Assembly (NCBI RefSeq): GCF_051903075.1
Contig: NZ_CP182422.1
Span: 372,001 to 436,000 of the forward strand
Direction of reading: 5' to 3'
Source of the DNA: Embleya sp051903075
GTDB lineage: Bacteria > Actinomycetota > Actinomycetes > Streptomycetales > Streptomycetaceae
Length of the DNA: 64,000 nucleotides
The stretch's first letter is position 1. Every line of letters starts with the position of its first letter. Below, in pieces: positions 53,708-61,989 of the stretch. A program made the translations under genes and the position numbers. Under the pieces are notes generated by a model. It was not told where the DNA came from, ran no database searches, and was given only the letters and a program-made list of their open reading frames with translations.

Positions 53708-54316
53708 TTAGTCCGCCGTCGCGTCGACGAAGGCGGCCAGCGACGCCTGGTCCCAGGCCAGCCGGCCCGCCGTCAGATCGGCCGACACCGCGTCCACCCA
53801 GCGCAGTTCCGCGTCGGTCATCGCGCGCAGGTATTCGTCTTCCAACACCACCACCCGCGGCAGGTTCATCCGCGTGGTCTGCGCCGCCTCCGCATCCAGA
53901 TCGGCGAGCCGGGCGACCAGCGCCTCCCGACGCCGGGTCAACAACTCGCGTGCCGTCTCCGGGGTGACCAGCGCCAGGAAGGACAGCGCCGCCGGGAATT
54001 CGGGGAACTCGTTGCGCGGCGTACCCACCATCTCCGCCATCCAGGCGTGGCACGCGACGCGGCCCGCCTCGGTGATCTCGTAGACGGTCCGCTCCGGGTA
54101 CTGCTGATCGCGCTCGGTCTCGCGCACCGCGATCAACCCGGCCTCGCGCAGCCGATTGATCGTCTTGTACAGCGACGCGCGCTGGCCCACGTTGACGACC
54201 TTGTCCTTGCCCCACTGCTTGATCCGCTGCTGGATCGCATACGGGTGCATCGGGTCGCGGTAGAGCAGGCCCAGCAGCGCCAGCGCCAGCGGTGACCTGC
54301 GGAAAGTCGTCGTCAT
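53708..54316 (-). CDS. PadR-family transcriptional regulator
   Basis: A 202-aa PadR protein with the winged helix at about 8-95 (ALALLGLLYRDPMHPYAIQQ, then GQRASLYKTINRLREAGLIA, YEITEAG) and a longer helical C-terminus of the Vir_act_alpha_C type. It starts at ATG 54316 without a Shine-Dalgarno sequence; TAGGGT ends seven bases upstream, so a leaderless mRNA is likely, as for the other PadR gene. A perfect inverted repeat (54340-54368) lies in the gap to the divergent gene at 54442, so it probably controls that gene and itself. Confidence 0.92.
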   Translation of the reverse strand: MTTTFRRSPLALALLGLLYRDPMHPYAIQQRIKQWGKDKVVNVGQRASLYKTINRLREAGLIAVRETERDQQYPERTVYEITEAGRVACHAWMAEMVGTPRNEFPEFPAALSFLALVTPETARELLTRRREALVARLADLDAEAAQTTRMNLPRVVVLEDEYLRAMTDAELRWVDAVSADLTAGRLAWDQASLAAFVDATAD

Positions 54317-54368
54317 ACGGCCAACCCTACTGGATTTCCGGCAACTAGCATCAGGAGAACTAGTTGCC
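54317..54368. promoter_or_regulatory. Divergent promoter region with perfect inverted-repeat operator
   Basis: GGCAACTAG (54340-54348) and CTAGTTGCC (54360-54368) form a 9-bp perfect inverted repeat with 11 bases between the arms. TAGGGT at 54329-54324 (minus strand) is a candidate -10 for the padR gene. Further partial copies (ACTAGT at 54374, TGCAACT at 54385) lie toward the divergent gene. Confidence 0.8.
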
Positions 54369-54441
54369 AAAACACTAGTCTCCATGCAACTATCGATTCA
54401 CCGAAGCCCGAAGCCCCACACCGATCCCAAGGAGCCTCCCG

Positions 54442-54897
54442 ATGACCACCACCACCCCGGTCCGCATCCACGCCGACCACGCCACCACCAAGCACCTGGG
54501 CCACTGGACCACCGCGACCACCTTCGAGGTCCGCGAACGGCGGGCCGCCGCCGTGCTCGACCTGCGCTCGCCGCGGATCGGGGAGGGCGACATCGAGATC
54601 CGGGTCGACCTGGACCACGCGATGCTCAAGCTCCTGGTCCCCGACGACGCGGTGATCGAGCAGAGCGGGTTGCGCTGGACCGGTCGCGGCCGGGTCAAGG
54701 ACTCCGCCGCGCCGGCCGCCGCCAAGGGCCGGGTGATCCGCCTGGTCGGTGCGATCGACCACGGCGAGGTCCGGATCCACCGCAGCGGCGTCGCGGTGTT
54801 GTCCGCGATGTTCAGCCGCGAGTTCGTCGAGGACGTACGACGCGCCCGCCGCGACGGCACCACGCCCACCGTGGCCGACCCCGCGCACACCCCCTGA
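54442..54897 (+). CDS. Hypothetical protein under PadR control
   Basis: A 151-aa soluble protein. AAGGAG is followed by the ATG at 54442. The sequence begins TTTTPVRIHADHATTKHLGH and has a beta-rich central block: FEVRERRAAAVLDLRSPRIG, DIEIRVDLDHAMLKLLVPDD, RWTGRGRVKDS. The pattern is that of a small beta-sheet domain related in feel to the conserved C-terminal part of cell-wall-stress LiaF-like proteins, but this is weak. It lies directly across the operator from padR, and 72 bases before the FAD monooxygenase, so the two plus-strand genes are probably one unit. Confidence 0.6.
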   Translation: MTTTTPVRIHADHATTKHLGHWTTATTFEVRERRAAAVLDLRSPRIGEGDIEIRVDLDHAMLKLLVPDDAVIEQSGLRWTGRGRVKDSAAPAAAKGRVIRLVGAIDHGEVRIHRSGVAVLSAMFSREFVEDVRRARRDGTTPTVADPAHTP

Positions 54898-54969
54898 CCA
54901 GGTAATTCCCGACATCCGCCCGGGCCGGGCCGCACCCGTCCCGCGCCACCCTCACCTCGGAGTACAGAC

Positions 54970-56193
54970 ATGAACCGCGTCAGGACCGCGATGATCATCG
55001 GCGGCGGCATCGCCGGACCGGTGACGGCATGCGCGCTGCGCAAGGCCGGCATCGAGGCCACCGTGTACGAGGCGTATGCCGACATCGCGCCCGGCGACGC
55101 GCCGGGCGGCGCGCTGAGCATCGCACCCAACGGGCTCGACGCGCTGCGGGTGATCGGCGCCGAGGAGGCGGTGTCCGCGGTCGGTGAGCCGACCTCCGAC
55201 ATGGTCTTCGAGAACGGTCGCGGCCGACGTCTCGGCGCCGCCGCCGGTCTGCCCGGCCTGCCCCCGAGCCGCACCGTGCTGCGCGCCGACCTGCACCGGG
55301 TGTTGCGCGAGCACGCCCTCGATCACGACATCCGCACCGAACACGGCCGCCGGCTCGTCGGGGTGCGGGAGGAACCCGACGGCGTCACCGCCGAGTTCGC
55401 CGACGGGAGCACCGCGACCGCCGACATCCTGATCGGCGCGGACGGCATCCGCTCCACGGTCCGCGCCCTGATCGACCCCGCCGCGCCCGCCCCGGAATAC
55501 GTCGGCCTGCTCGGCTTCGGCGTCGGCGCCCACATCCCGGAGGAAGGCGACCGCGACGGCGACGCCCGGCCCGCCCCCGGCACCATGCACTTCGCCTTCG
55601 GCAAGCGCGCCTTCTTCGGCTACTGGACCCAATCCGACGGCAGCGTGGCCCTGTTCAGCAATCTGCCGCATCCGCCGATGACCACCGCGGAGGCCCGCGC
55701 GGTCCCCGCCGAGCGGTGGCTCGGCCTGCTGCGCGAGGCACACGCGGGCGACGTCCCCGCCGAGGCGGTGCTGCGCGCGGCCTCCGCCGACGACCTCCTG
55801 GTCGCCGGTCCGCTCGAACTGATGCCCCCGCTGCCGCACTGGCACCGCGATCGACTGGTCCTGGTCGGCGACTCCGCGCACGCCCCCTCGGCCAGTTCCG
55901 GCCAGGGCGCCTCACTCGCAATGGAGAGCGGCATTCAACTGGCCCGCTGCCTGCGCGACTTCCCCGACCCGACCGCCGCGTTCGCCGCGTACGAGGCGAT
56001 GCGCCGACCCCGGGTCGAGAAGATCGCCGCCGCTGCCGCCAAGACCAACAACAGCAAGGCCGCGGGGCCGCTCACCAAGGCCGTCATGGCCCTGCTGATG
56101 CCGATCATGACCCGCACCGTGCTGACCCCGGAACGGATGTTCGGCGAGGCGCAGCGCCACCACATCGACTGGTCCGCACCGGCCGCCGCCTGA
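54970..56193 (+). CDS. FAD-dependent monooxygenase (PHBH-like)
   Basis: A 407-aa class A flavoprotein. The dinucleotide motif is IIGGGIAGPVTACALRKAGI (about 9-28), the middle DG motif is ILIGADGIRSTVR (about 155-167), and the GD motif is LVLVGDSAHAPSASSGQGAS. This combination defines PHBH-type hydroxylases such as tetracycline-modifying and aromatic polyketide hydroxylases. The C-terminal tail (about 350-407) is helical with a hydrophobic AVMALLMPIMTRTVL. It would use NAD(P)H and oxygen. Control by PadR and the lack of a cluster suggest a detoxifying role. A strong hairpin follows the stop. Confidence 0.92.
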   Translation: MNRVRTAMIIGGGIAGPVTACALRKAGIEATVYEAYADIAPGDAPGGALSIAPNGLDALRVIGAEEAVSAVGEPTSDMVFENGRGRRLGAAAGLPGLPPSRTVLRADLHRVLREHALDHDIRTEHGRRLVGVREEPDGVTAEFADGSTATADILIGADGIRSTVRALIDPAAPAPEYVGLLGFGVGAHIPEEGDRDGDARPAPGTMHFAFGKRAFFGYWTQSDGSVALFSNLPHPPMTTAEARAVPAERWLGLLREAHAGDVPAEAVLRAASADDLLVAGPLELMPPLPHWHRDRLVLVGDSAHAPSASSGQGASLAMESGIQLARCLRDFPDPTAAFAAYEAMRRPRVEKIAAAAAKTNNSKAAGPLTKAVMALLMPIMTRTVLTPERMFGEAQRHHIDWSAPAAA

Positions 56194-56235
56194 CCGATAC
56201 CCACCTCCACCCCCGCCCCCACCCGCTCCCCAACA

Positions 56236-56273
56236 CCCGTCGATCACCTCGCCTTTGCGGGGTGATCGACGGG
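56236..56273 (+). terminator. Intrinsic terminator after the FAD monooxygenase
   Basis: A 17-bp stem (56236-56252 with 56257-56273, one G-U pair) around the loop CTTT, followed by TTT. It lies 43 bases after the stop and clearly separates this unit from the TetR-controlled operon. Confidence 0.9.
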
Positions 56274-56319
56274 TTTCGCGCGTTCCGCCCCGTCTCGCAC
56301 ATCCACCCCACCCGACAAC

Positions 56320-56380
56320 TTGAACGTGTTCAAAAACAGGTCTAGAGTCACCGATGTCGGCCAGTTTGAACACGTTCAAA
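56320..56380 (+). promoter_or_regulatory. Promoter with two TetR-type operators
   Basis: TTGAAC-GT-GTTCAA (56320-56333) and TTTGAAC-AC-GTTCAAA (56365-56380) are two inverted repeats, 46 bp centre to centre. TTGAAC (56320-56325) doubles as a -35 box; TAGAGT (56343-56348) is a -10 box exactly 17 bases later. The second site lies between the expected start of transcription (about 56355) and the AAGGAG ribosome site at 56381-56386. The operon it drives ends in a TetR gene, so autoregulation is likely. Confidence 0.88.
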
Positions 56381-56393
56381 AAGGAGCCGGTCC

Positions 56394-56852
56394 ATGGACA
56401 TGACCGTCCTGACCTATGCCATCTACCTGGGCATCAGCATCGGGCTCACCGTGTGGGTGGCGCGCACGCTGAGCCGCAACGGACAGATCTTCCTGCAGGA
56501 CGTCCTGCGCGGCCGCGAAGAACTCGCGGCCGCCGTCAACCACCTCCTGGTGGTCGGCTTCTACCTCGTCAACCTCGGCTTCGTCGCGCTCTACCTCAAG
56601 GTCGGCGACACCGTCGACGACGCACGCGGCTCGGTCGAGGCGCTGTCCGTCAAGCTCGGCACCGTGTCGCTGGTCCTCGGTGGGCTGCACCTGCTCAACG
56701 TCTACGTGCTGAGTCGGATCCGGCGGCGCGGCCTGGACGAGGCGACCGATCCGGGCACGCACGCGCCCCAGCGAGCCCGGAAGTTGTCCGGCCGGGCCTA
56801 CGGTCCGCCGATCGCACCCCAGGGCTCCACCCGCCCCGCTCCCGGGGTCTGA
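56394..56852 (+). CDS. Small integral membrane protein
   Basis: A 152-aa protein with three hydrophobic segments: LTYAIYLGISIGLTVWVART (about 5-24), NHLLVVGFYLVNLGFVALYL (about 49-68) and LGTVSLVLGGLHLLNVYVLS (about 88-107). The tail is basic and Pro-rich. No enzyme motif was recognised. AAGGAG serves the ATG at 56394. It is the first gene of the TetR-controlled operon and is followed after five bases by a DCC-family protein. A helper role for a membrane redox process is possible but unproven. Confidence 0.75.
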   Translation: MDMTVLTYAIYLGISIGLTVWVARTLSRNGQIFLQDVLRGREELAAAVNHLLVVGFYLVNLGFVALYLKVGDTVDDARGSVEALSVKLGTVSLVLGGLHLLNVYVLSRIRRRGLDEATDPGTHAPQRARKLSGRAYGPPIAPQGSTRPAPGV

Positions 56853-56857
56853 TCCCG

Positions 56858-57373
56858 ATGACCATCTCCCAGGGGAACACCGCGCCGGGCCGATCGGAGG
56901 GGACGGCCCGGCGCGGTACCCCCGCCCCGCCTCCCCGGGTCCGCCGGATCACCATCCTCTTCGACGCCGACTGCCCGCTGTGCGTCGCGCTGTCCGGCTG
57001 GATCGCCCGGCAGCCGACCCTGATCGCGGTCGATCTGGTGCCGGCCGCCTCGCCGCGCGCCCGCAACCGCTATCCCGACCTGGACCACGAAGCCACGCTG
57101 CGCGAACTCACCGTGGTGGGCGGCTCCGGCGAGGTGTGGTCCGGCGCCGCCGCGTGGGTCACCGTGTTGTGGGCGCTGCGCGCGTACCGCGGCCTGTCCT
57201 TCCGGCTCGGCACGCCGCTCGGGATGCCGATGGCTCGGGCCGCCGTCCTGGGCGCGGCCCGGATCCGCTCGGCCACACACCGGGGCCCACTGCCGCCCGA
57301 CCCGGACGGGAACCCCTACCGGGAACCCTGGACGGTCGTCGAGTGTGACGATGCCTGCGAGCTCGCCCACTAA
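56858..57373 (+). CDS. DCC-family (DUF393) thiol-disulfide oxidoreductase-like protein
   Basis: A 171-aa protein with the DUF393 signature FDADCPLC (about 35-42), i.e. the DxxCxxC motif that gives the family its name, after a disordered N-terminus of about 28 residues. Hydrophobic patches at VWSGAAAWVTVLWALRAYRG and at ARAAVLGAARI are usual for the family. Such proteins are predicted thiol-disulfide oxidoreductases; substrates are unknown. The gene begins five bases after the membrane-protein gene. It ends 11 bases before the TetR gene. Confidence 0.85.
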   Translation: MTISQGNTAPGRSEGTARRGTPAPPPRVRRITILFDADCPLCVALSGWIARQPTLIAVDLVPAASPRARNRYPDLDHEATLRELTVVGGSGEVWSGAAAWVTVLWALRAYRGLSFRLGTPLGMPMARAAVLGAARIRSATHRGPLPPDPDGNPYREPWTVVECDDACELAH

Positions 57374-57384
57374 CCTTGCCTCTC

Positions 57385-58143
57385 GTGGAGCACGTGGCAG
57401 GCACCGACGCAGCGAACCCGACCGACGGCGGCGACAGGCCGGACCCGGGCGGGCGCCCCGGCAAGAGCGAGCAGACGCGGTCCCTGATCCTGGAGACCGC
57501 GCTGCGGCTCTTCCGCGAACGCGGCTACGACAAGACGACCATGCGGGCCATCGCCCAGGAGTCCGGCGTCTCGGTCGGCAACGCCTACTACTACTTCGGC
57601 TCCAAAGAGCACCTGATCCACGGCTTCTACGACCGCCTCACCCACGAGCACATCACCCGCTGCCGGCAGGAGCTGCGCGGTGTCCGCGACTTCGGCGACC
57701 GGCTCCAGGTGGTGTTGTCGGTATGGCTGGAGGTGGCCGAGCCGTATCACGCGTTCGCGGTCCAGTTCTTCCGCAACGCCGCCGACCCGGAGAGCCCGCT
57801 CAGCCCGTTCTCCGCAGAGTCGTACCCGATCCGCGAACAGGTCACCGAGCTGTTCGCCGACGTGCTGCGCGGCTCCTCGCTCCGCATCGACGACGAACTC
57901 GCCGAACTGCTCCCGGAGTTGTTGTGGCTGCACCTGATGGGCATCGTGCTCTTCTGGGTGTACGACCGCTCCCCCGAGCGCGCCAAGTCCCGCGCCTTCG
58001 TGGCCCGTACCACTCCGATGGTGGAACGGCTGATCACCCTGTCCCGCTACAAGGTCTTCCGCCCGCTGGTCCGCGACGCCGAACGCCTGATCCGCGACTA
58101 CATCGTCCCAGAGGACGTCACACCCCCCGAGCAACACCGATAG
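57385..58143 (+). CDS. TetR-family transcriptional regulator
   Basis: About 252 aa. The DNA-binding domain (about 30-80) reads TRSLILETALRLFRERGYDK, TTMRAIAQESGVSVGNAYYY, FGSKEHLI, which is typical of TetR. The ligand-binding domain has several aromatic positions (AEPYHAFAVQFFRNAADPES) and is of the longer type. The start is uncertain among TTG 57376, GTG 57385 and GTG 57394; the first 25 residues are poorly conserved in any case. As the last gene of the operon that begins with two TTGAAC-GTTCAA sites, it is the likely repressor of those sites. Confidence 0.92.
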   Translation: MEHVAGTDAANPTDGGDRPDPGGRPGKSEQTRSLILETALRLFRERGYDKTTMRAIAQESGVSVGNAYYYFGSKEHLIHGFYDRLTHEHITRCRQELRGVRDFGDRLQVVLSVWLEVAEPYHAFAVQFFRNAADPESPLSPFSAESYPIREQVTELFADVLRGSSLRIDDELAELLPELLWLHLMGIVLFWVYDRSPERAKSRAFVARTTPMVERLITLSRYKVFRPLVRDAERLIRDYIVPEDVTPPEQHR

Positions 58144-58344
58144 CACCGCATGCGATCGGGAGGCGCGGCGCGGCGCGGCCGATCACCGATCGTGGTCGCG
58201 ATGTTGCCGGCGCTGCTCGGTGGCATCGGCTCCCCGCCGGAACGACTGTGATCGCCGCCCGCTCACGCCGAGCCCGCGCCGGGGGCGGCCGATGGCGTAC
58301 CCCGTAACCCTGCGGGCGTGCGTGGCCCTTGTGTGGCCATCATG

Positions 58345-58361
58345 GTCATGATAGCTATGAC
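58345..58361. promoter_or_regulatory. Inverted repeat upstream of the GMC oxidoreductase gene
   Basis: GTCATGATAGCTATGAC has five-base arms (GTCAT / ATGAC) around an AT-rich centre that contains the palindrome ATAGCTAT. It lies 31 bases upstream of the ATG, where a repressor could block the promoter. The region is clearly AT-rich for this genome. Confidence 0.55.
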
Positions 58362-58391
58362 AGGTCGTCAGTTCGCGCGGAAGTGGGCAAA

Positions 58392-59786
58392 ATGCGGGGT
58401 TTCGAGGTTGTCGTGGTCGGGGGCGGGTCGGCCGGGTGTGTGGTCGCCGCGCGGTTGTCGGAGCGCTACGACGTGCTCCTGCTGGAGGCCGGACCCGCCG
58501 CGCTGCCCGAGGAGTTGCGGCGGCTGTCCCGCCCGATCCGGGCGCCCTACGACTGGGGCGACACGGTCGTCTCCGGTGATCGGGACCTGCGGTACGCACG
58601 CGGCCGGGTGGTCGGCGGCTCGTCCGCCACCAACGGCGCGGTGGCCATGCGTCCCGAACCCGAGGACTTCGACACCTGGCCCGAGGGCTGGGCCTGGGCC
58701 GACATGTTGCCGTGCCTGAACCGGATCGAGCACGATCTCGACTTCGGTGACCGGCCCTACCACGGCACCGGCGGGCCGATCCCGATCATCCGGCACCCCC
58801 GCGCCGACTGGGCCCCGCTCCAGACCGCGTTCGCCGCCGGTTGCGCGGCCGTCGGCATGCCGGACTGCGCCGACCACAACGCGCCCACCGGCACCGGCGT
58901 CGGCCCGATCCCGATGAACCGCCGGGACCGCACCCGGGTCTCCAACGCCGCCGCCTACCTGGCCGGCGCGGCCGACCGGGTCACCGTACGCGCCGACACG
59001 CACGTGGCACGGGTGCTGGTCGAACACGGCCGTGCGGTCGGCGTCGAACTCGCCGACGGCGCCACGGTGCACGCGGGCCGAGTGATCCTCGCGGCCGGCG
59101 TGGTGCAGAGCCCGCTGCTGCTCGCCCGCTCCGGGATCGCCGACACGAACCCGCACGTGGGCCGGCATCTGACCGACCACCCGGTGGTCTCCTTCGCCGC
59201 CCGGGTCGACCCCGACGCGGTCCCGGCCGACGCGCCCACCCTCCAGGTGATCGCCAAGGCGACCGCCCGCCGGCGCCACGACCTCCAGCTGACCCCCGTC
59301 GCCCGGCGCAACCCGGACGGCACGTGCGAGCTGGACATCAGCGTGAGCCTGCAACTCCCCGCCGGCGCCGGGACGGTGACCCCCACCTCCGCCGATCCCG
59401 CCGCGCCCGCCCGAATCGACTGGCCGTTCCCGGCCCACCCCGACAACCTGGCCCGGCTGGGCCAGGGCCGCCGCCTCGCCGCACGCATCGCGCGCGAGAG
59501 CGGGATCCTCCTCGACAACGGGGAGGCCGACCGCGCGGCCGCGCTCGGCGACGCCGAGTCCGACGAACTGATCCGGCGCACCCACTACGCCTTCTACCAC
59601 GGCGTCGGCACCTGCCGGATGGCCGAGGACCCGGCCGCCGGCGTGGTCGACCCGACCGGGGCGGTATTCGGGTTGCGCGCATTGCATATCGTGGACGCGT
59701 CCGTGATCCCGACCGTGCCGCGTACCAATACCCACCTGCTGGTGACCGCGCTCGCGGAACGGTGGTGCGATCTGGACACCGCGTGA
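58392..59786 (+). CDS. GMC-family FAD oxidoreductase
   Basis: A 464-aa flavoprotein, short for the family. ATG 58392 begins the domain at once: VVVVGGGSAGCVVAARLSER (about 6-25) is the FAD site, and VVGGSSATNGAVAMR is the GMC signature 1 region. Near the C-terminus HYAFYHGVGTCRMAEDP and LHIVDASVIPTVPRTNTHLL hold the usual catalytic His/Asn region. Members oxidise alcohols such as choline, sugars or aryl alcohols. The missing length is in the substrate-binding domain, so substrate cannot be guessed. GGAAGTGGG lies upstream. Expression may depend on the inverted repeat at 58345. Confidence 0.9.
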   Translation: MRGFEVVVVGGGSAGCVVAARLSERYDVLLLEAGPAALPEELRRLSRPIRAPYDWGDTVVSGDRDLRYARGRVVGGSSATNGAVAMRPEPEDFDTWPEGWAWADMLPCLNRIEHDLDFGDRPYHGTGGPIPIIRHPRADWAPLQTAFAAGCAAVGMPDCADHNAPTGTGVGPIPMNRRDRTRVSNAAAYLAGAADRVTVRADTHVARVLVEHGRAVGVELADGATVHAGRVILAAGVVQSPLLLARSGIADTNPHVGRHLTDHPVVSFAARVDPDAVPADAPTLQVIAKATARRRHDLQLTPVARRNPDGTCELDISVSLQLPAGAGTVTPTSADPAAPARIDWPFPAHPDNLARLGQGRRLAARIARESGILLDNGEADRAAALGDAESDELIRRTHYAFYHGVGTCRMAEDPAAGVVDPTGAVFGLRALHIVDASVIPTVPRTNTHLLVTALAERWCDLDTA

Positions 59787-59810
59787 TCGTTCGCCTAGCT
59801 AGGAGTCGTC

Positions 59811-60428
59811 TTGTCCGGTGTTCCCCTGTTCCCGCCCACCGACCCGCACCTGGCCGCGCAGGTCGGCTTCATCCTGGAAATCGACCGGCTCAAGGGCGTG
59901 GTGCGGCGCAACCTGATCGCGGACGCCTCCCGGCGCGAGAACACCGCCGAGCACTCGTGGCACCTGGCCATGCTGGCCGGCACGCTGGCCGAGCACGCCG
60001 CGACCGATGTCGACGTAGCCCGGGTGACCCGGATGTTGTTGATCCACGACCTGGTCGAGATCGACGCGGGCGACACCTTCTACTACGACAGCGTCGCCGA
60101 GGTCGACCAGGTCGAGCGCGAACAGCGCGGCGCGGACCGCATATTCGGCCTGCTTCCGGCTCCGCAGGGCGACGAACTCCGGGTGTTGTGGGAGGAGTTC
60201 GAGGCCCGCGAGACGCCCGACGCGCGCTTCGCGAAGGCGATCGACCGGTTCCAGCCGTGCCTGCTCAACTTCCACACCGAGGGCGGCACCTGGCGCGAGT
60301 ACGACCTCACCCGCACCGAGGTGCTGGCCAAGCAGGGCAGCACGATCGAGGACGGCTCCCCGTCGTTGTGGGCATACACCCTGGAACTGATCGACGAAGC
60401 GGTGCGGCGCGGCTACCTCAAGCCCTGA
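59811..60428 (+). CDS. HD-domain phosphohydrolase (YfbR/HDDC2-like)
   Basis: A 205-aa metal-dependent phosphohydrolase. It starts at TTG 59811, supported by AGGAG at 59801-59805 with a five-base gap. The HD motifs are ENTAEHSWHLAML (about 43-55) and LLIHDLVEIDAGD (about 77-89), with a further Asp near ARFAKAIDRFQP. The family includes 5'-deoxynucleotidases that remove phosphate from dNMPs. The length is normal. It begins 24 bases after the GMC gene on the same strand, so they may share a transcript. Confidence 0.9.
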   Translation: MSGVPLFPPTDPHLAAQVGFILEIDRLKGVVRRNLIADASRRENTAEHSWHLAMLAGTLAEHAATDVDVARVTRMLLIHDLVEIDAGDTFYYDSVAEVDQVEREQRGADRIFGLLPAPQGDELRVLWEEFEARETPDARFAKAIDRFQPCLLNFHTEGGTWREYDLTRTEVLAKQGSTIEDGSPSLWAYTLELIDEAVRRGYLKP

Positions 60429-60521
60429 CCGACGTGCCCGGCCAACAAGCCCCTGACCGACGAACCCCGACCCACGCGCCCCGGCCAACCGTTCCGCCGG
60501 CGCCGGGATACGCTGCCGAAC

Positions 60522-61307
60522 ATGACCAGTGACGCATCCTTCACCACACACGTCACCCAACGTCTCGCCGCGCTGCCCGGAGTGGCCGCCGTGGTGCTCG
60601 GCGGGTCTCGTGCCCAGGGCACCCACCGACCCGACAGCGACTGGGACTTCGCGGTCTACTACCGCGACGGCTTCACCCCCGACGCGGTCCGGGGACTGGG
60701 CTGGCCGGGCGAGGTGTCGGAGTTCGGCGCCTGGGGCGGCGGGGTCTTCAACGGCGGCGCCCGGCTCACCGTGGAGGATCGGGCCATCGACCTCCACTAT
60801 CGCGAACTCACGGACGTGGAGCGGAGGTTGGCCGAGGCACGGGAGGGCCGCTTCGAGGTCGAGCGGTTGATGTTCCACCTCGCCGGCGTGCCCACCTACC
60901 TCCTGGTCGCCGAACTCGCGGTCAACCGGGTGCTGTTCGGCGACCTGCCGCGACCGTCCTACCCGTCGGCGCTGCGCCGCGCCGCGCACGCCCGGTGGAG
61001 CGACGACGCGCGCCTGACCCTGACCTACGCGGACCAGGCGCACGCCGCACACGGACATGTCACCGACGTCGCGGGGGCGATCGGCCGCGCGGCCTGCGAG
61101 GCGGCACACGCGGTGGCGGCCGGTCGCGGCGAGTGGGTGACCAACGAGAAGACCCTGCTCGACCGTACGGGCCTGCGCGACGTCGACGAGATCGCCGGCC
61201 GACTCACCGCGTCCACCCTGTCCACCGCGATCGCCGACACGCGCGAACTGCTCGACAAGGCCCTGACGGCGAGCCGCCCGGACGGGTCCGGACCGGCGCC
61301 CGGATAG
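60522..61307 (+). CDS. Nucleotidyltransferase-domain protein
   Basis: A 261-aa protein with the polymerase-beta-like motif VVLGGSRAQGTHRPDSDWDF (GG/SR, then DxD; about 24-43) and a third acidic position in RAIDLHYREL. The C-terminal helical domain (about 115-255) contains EVERLMFHLAGVPTYLLVAE and AWVTNEKTLLDRTGL-like sequence. This plan occurs in aminoglycoside-adenylyltransferase-like and DUF4037-like proteins. It probably transfers a nucleoside monophosphate to a small molecule or protein. The substrate is unknown. It is followed after nine bases by a DUF1349 gene. Confidence 0.85.
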   Translation: MTSDASFTTHVTQRLAALPGVAAVVLGGSRAQGTHRPDSDWDFAVYYRDGFTPDAVRGLGWPGEVSEFGAWGGGVFNGGARLTVEDRAIDLHYRELTDVERRLAEAREGRFEVERLMFHLAGVPTYLLVAELAVNRVLFGDLPRPSYPSALRRAAHARWSDDARLTLTYADQAHAAHGHVTDVAGAIGRAACEAAHAVAAGRGEWVTNEKTLLDRTGLRDVDEIAGRLTASTLSTAIADTRELLDKALTASRPDGSGPAPG

Positions 61308-61316
61308 GCTCGGCGG

Positions 61317-61910
61317 ATGCATTCCGTGGCGGTGGACTGGGACGACGCGCACTGGCTCAACCCGCCGGCCGGCGCCGAGCGCGACGGCGACGCGCTGGTG
61401 GTCACCCCGGTGCCGGGTGCCGACTTCTGGCGACAGACGTCCTACGGCTTCACCCGCGACACCGGGAGTGCGCTGCTCACCGACCTGCCACCGGGCACGG
61501 CGGTGGAGGTCACCTTCGAGGCGGACTTCGACACGCTCTACGACCAGGCCGGGGTGTTCGTCCGGGTGGACGAGCAAACCTGGGTCAAGGCGGGCGTCGA
61601 GGTCACCGACGGCGCGCTGCACGTCGGAGCCGTGGTCACGCGCGGTGTCTCCGACTGGTCGATCGCCCCGGTACCCGAGTGGGCGGGCGGGCCGATCACC
61701 GTCCGGGTCAGCCGGGCCGGCGACGCGCTCACCATTCGGGCCCGGCACACCGACGAGCCGTGGCGGACCATCCGACTCGCCCCGCTGTCCCCGGACGCGT
61801 CGGCCACCGCCGGGCCGTTCTGCTGCTCACCGGAGCGCGCGGGCCTACGGGTGCGTTTCACCCGCTTCGTCCTCGGCCCCGCCGACGCGGGCCTGCACGA
61901 AAACCCCTGA
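61317..61910 (+). CDS. DUF1349 (YesU-like) beta-sandwich protein
   Basis: A 197-aa protein with DUF1349 markers: DWDDAHWLNPPAGAERDGDA at the start, FWRQTSYGFTRDTGSALL, AVEVTFEADFDTLYDQAGVF, EQTWVKAGVEVTDGALHVGA, and FCCSPERAGLRVRFTRFVLG at the end. The fold is a concanavalin-like jelly roll. It is cytoplasmic, since no signal peptide is present. The family is linked to carbohydrate binding, but no function is settled. The gene is probably co-transcribed with the nucleotidyltransferase. Confidence 0.9.
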   Translation: MHSVAVDWDDAHWLNPPAGAERDGDALVVTPVPGADFWRQTSYGFTRDTGSALLTDLPPGTAVEVTFEADFDTLYDQAGVFVRVDEQTWVKAGVEVTDGALHVGAVVTRGVSDWSIAPVPEWAGGPITVRVSRAGDALTIRARHTDEPWRTIRLAPLSPDASATAGPFCCSPERAGLRVRFTRFVLGPADAGLHENP

Positions 61911-61989
61911 AATCGGCACCCTCGAAACAGGCGCCCTCGAAAAAAGCGCCCCTGAACAAGCACCCTCGAAACGGGTCGGCGACCGCCGC

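Noticed and set aside
61915..61980. Short recurring CCCTCGAAA units after the DUF1349 gene, considered as a CRISPR-like or regulatory array
   Set aside because: The units are short, imperfect and unevenly spaced, and look like drifted sequence after the stop.
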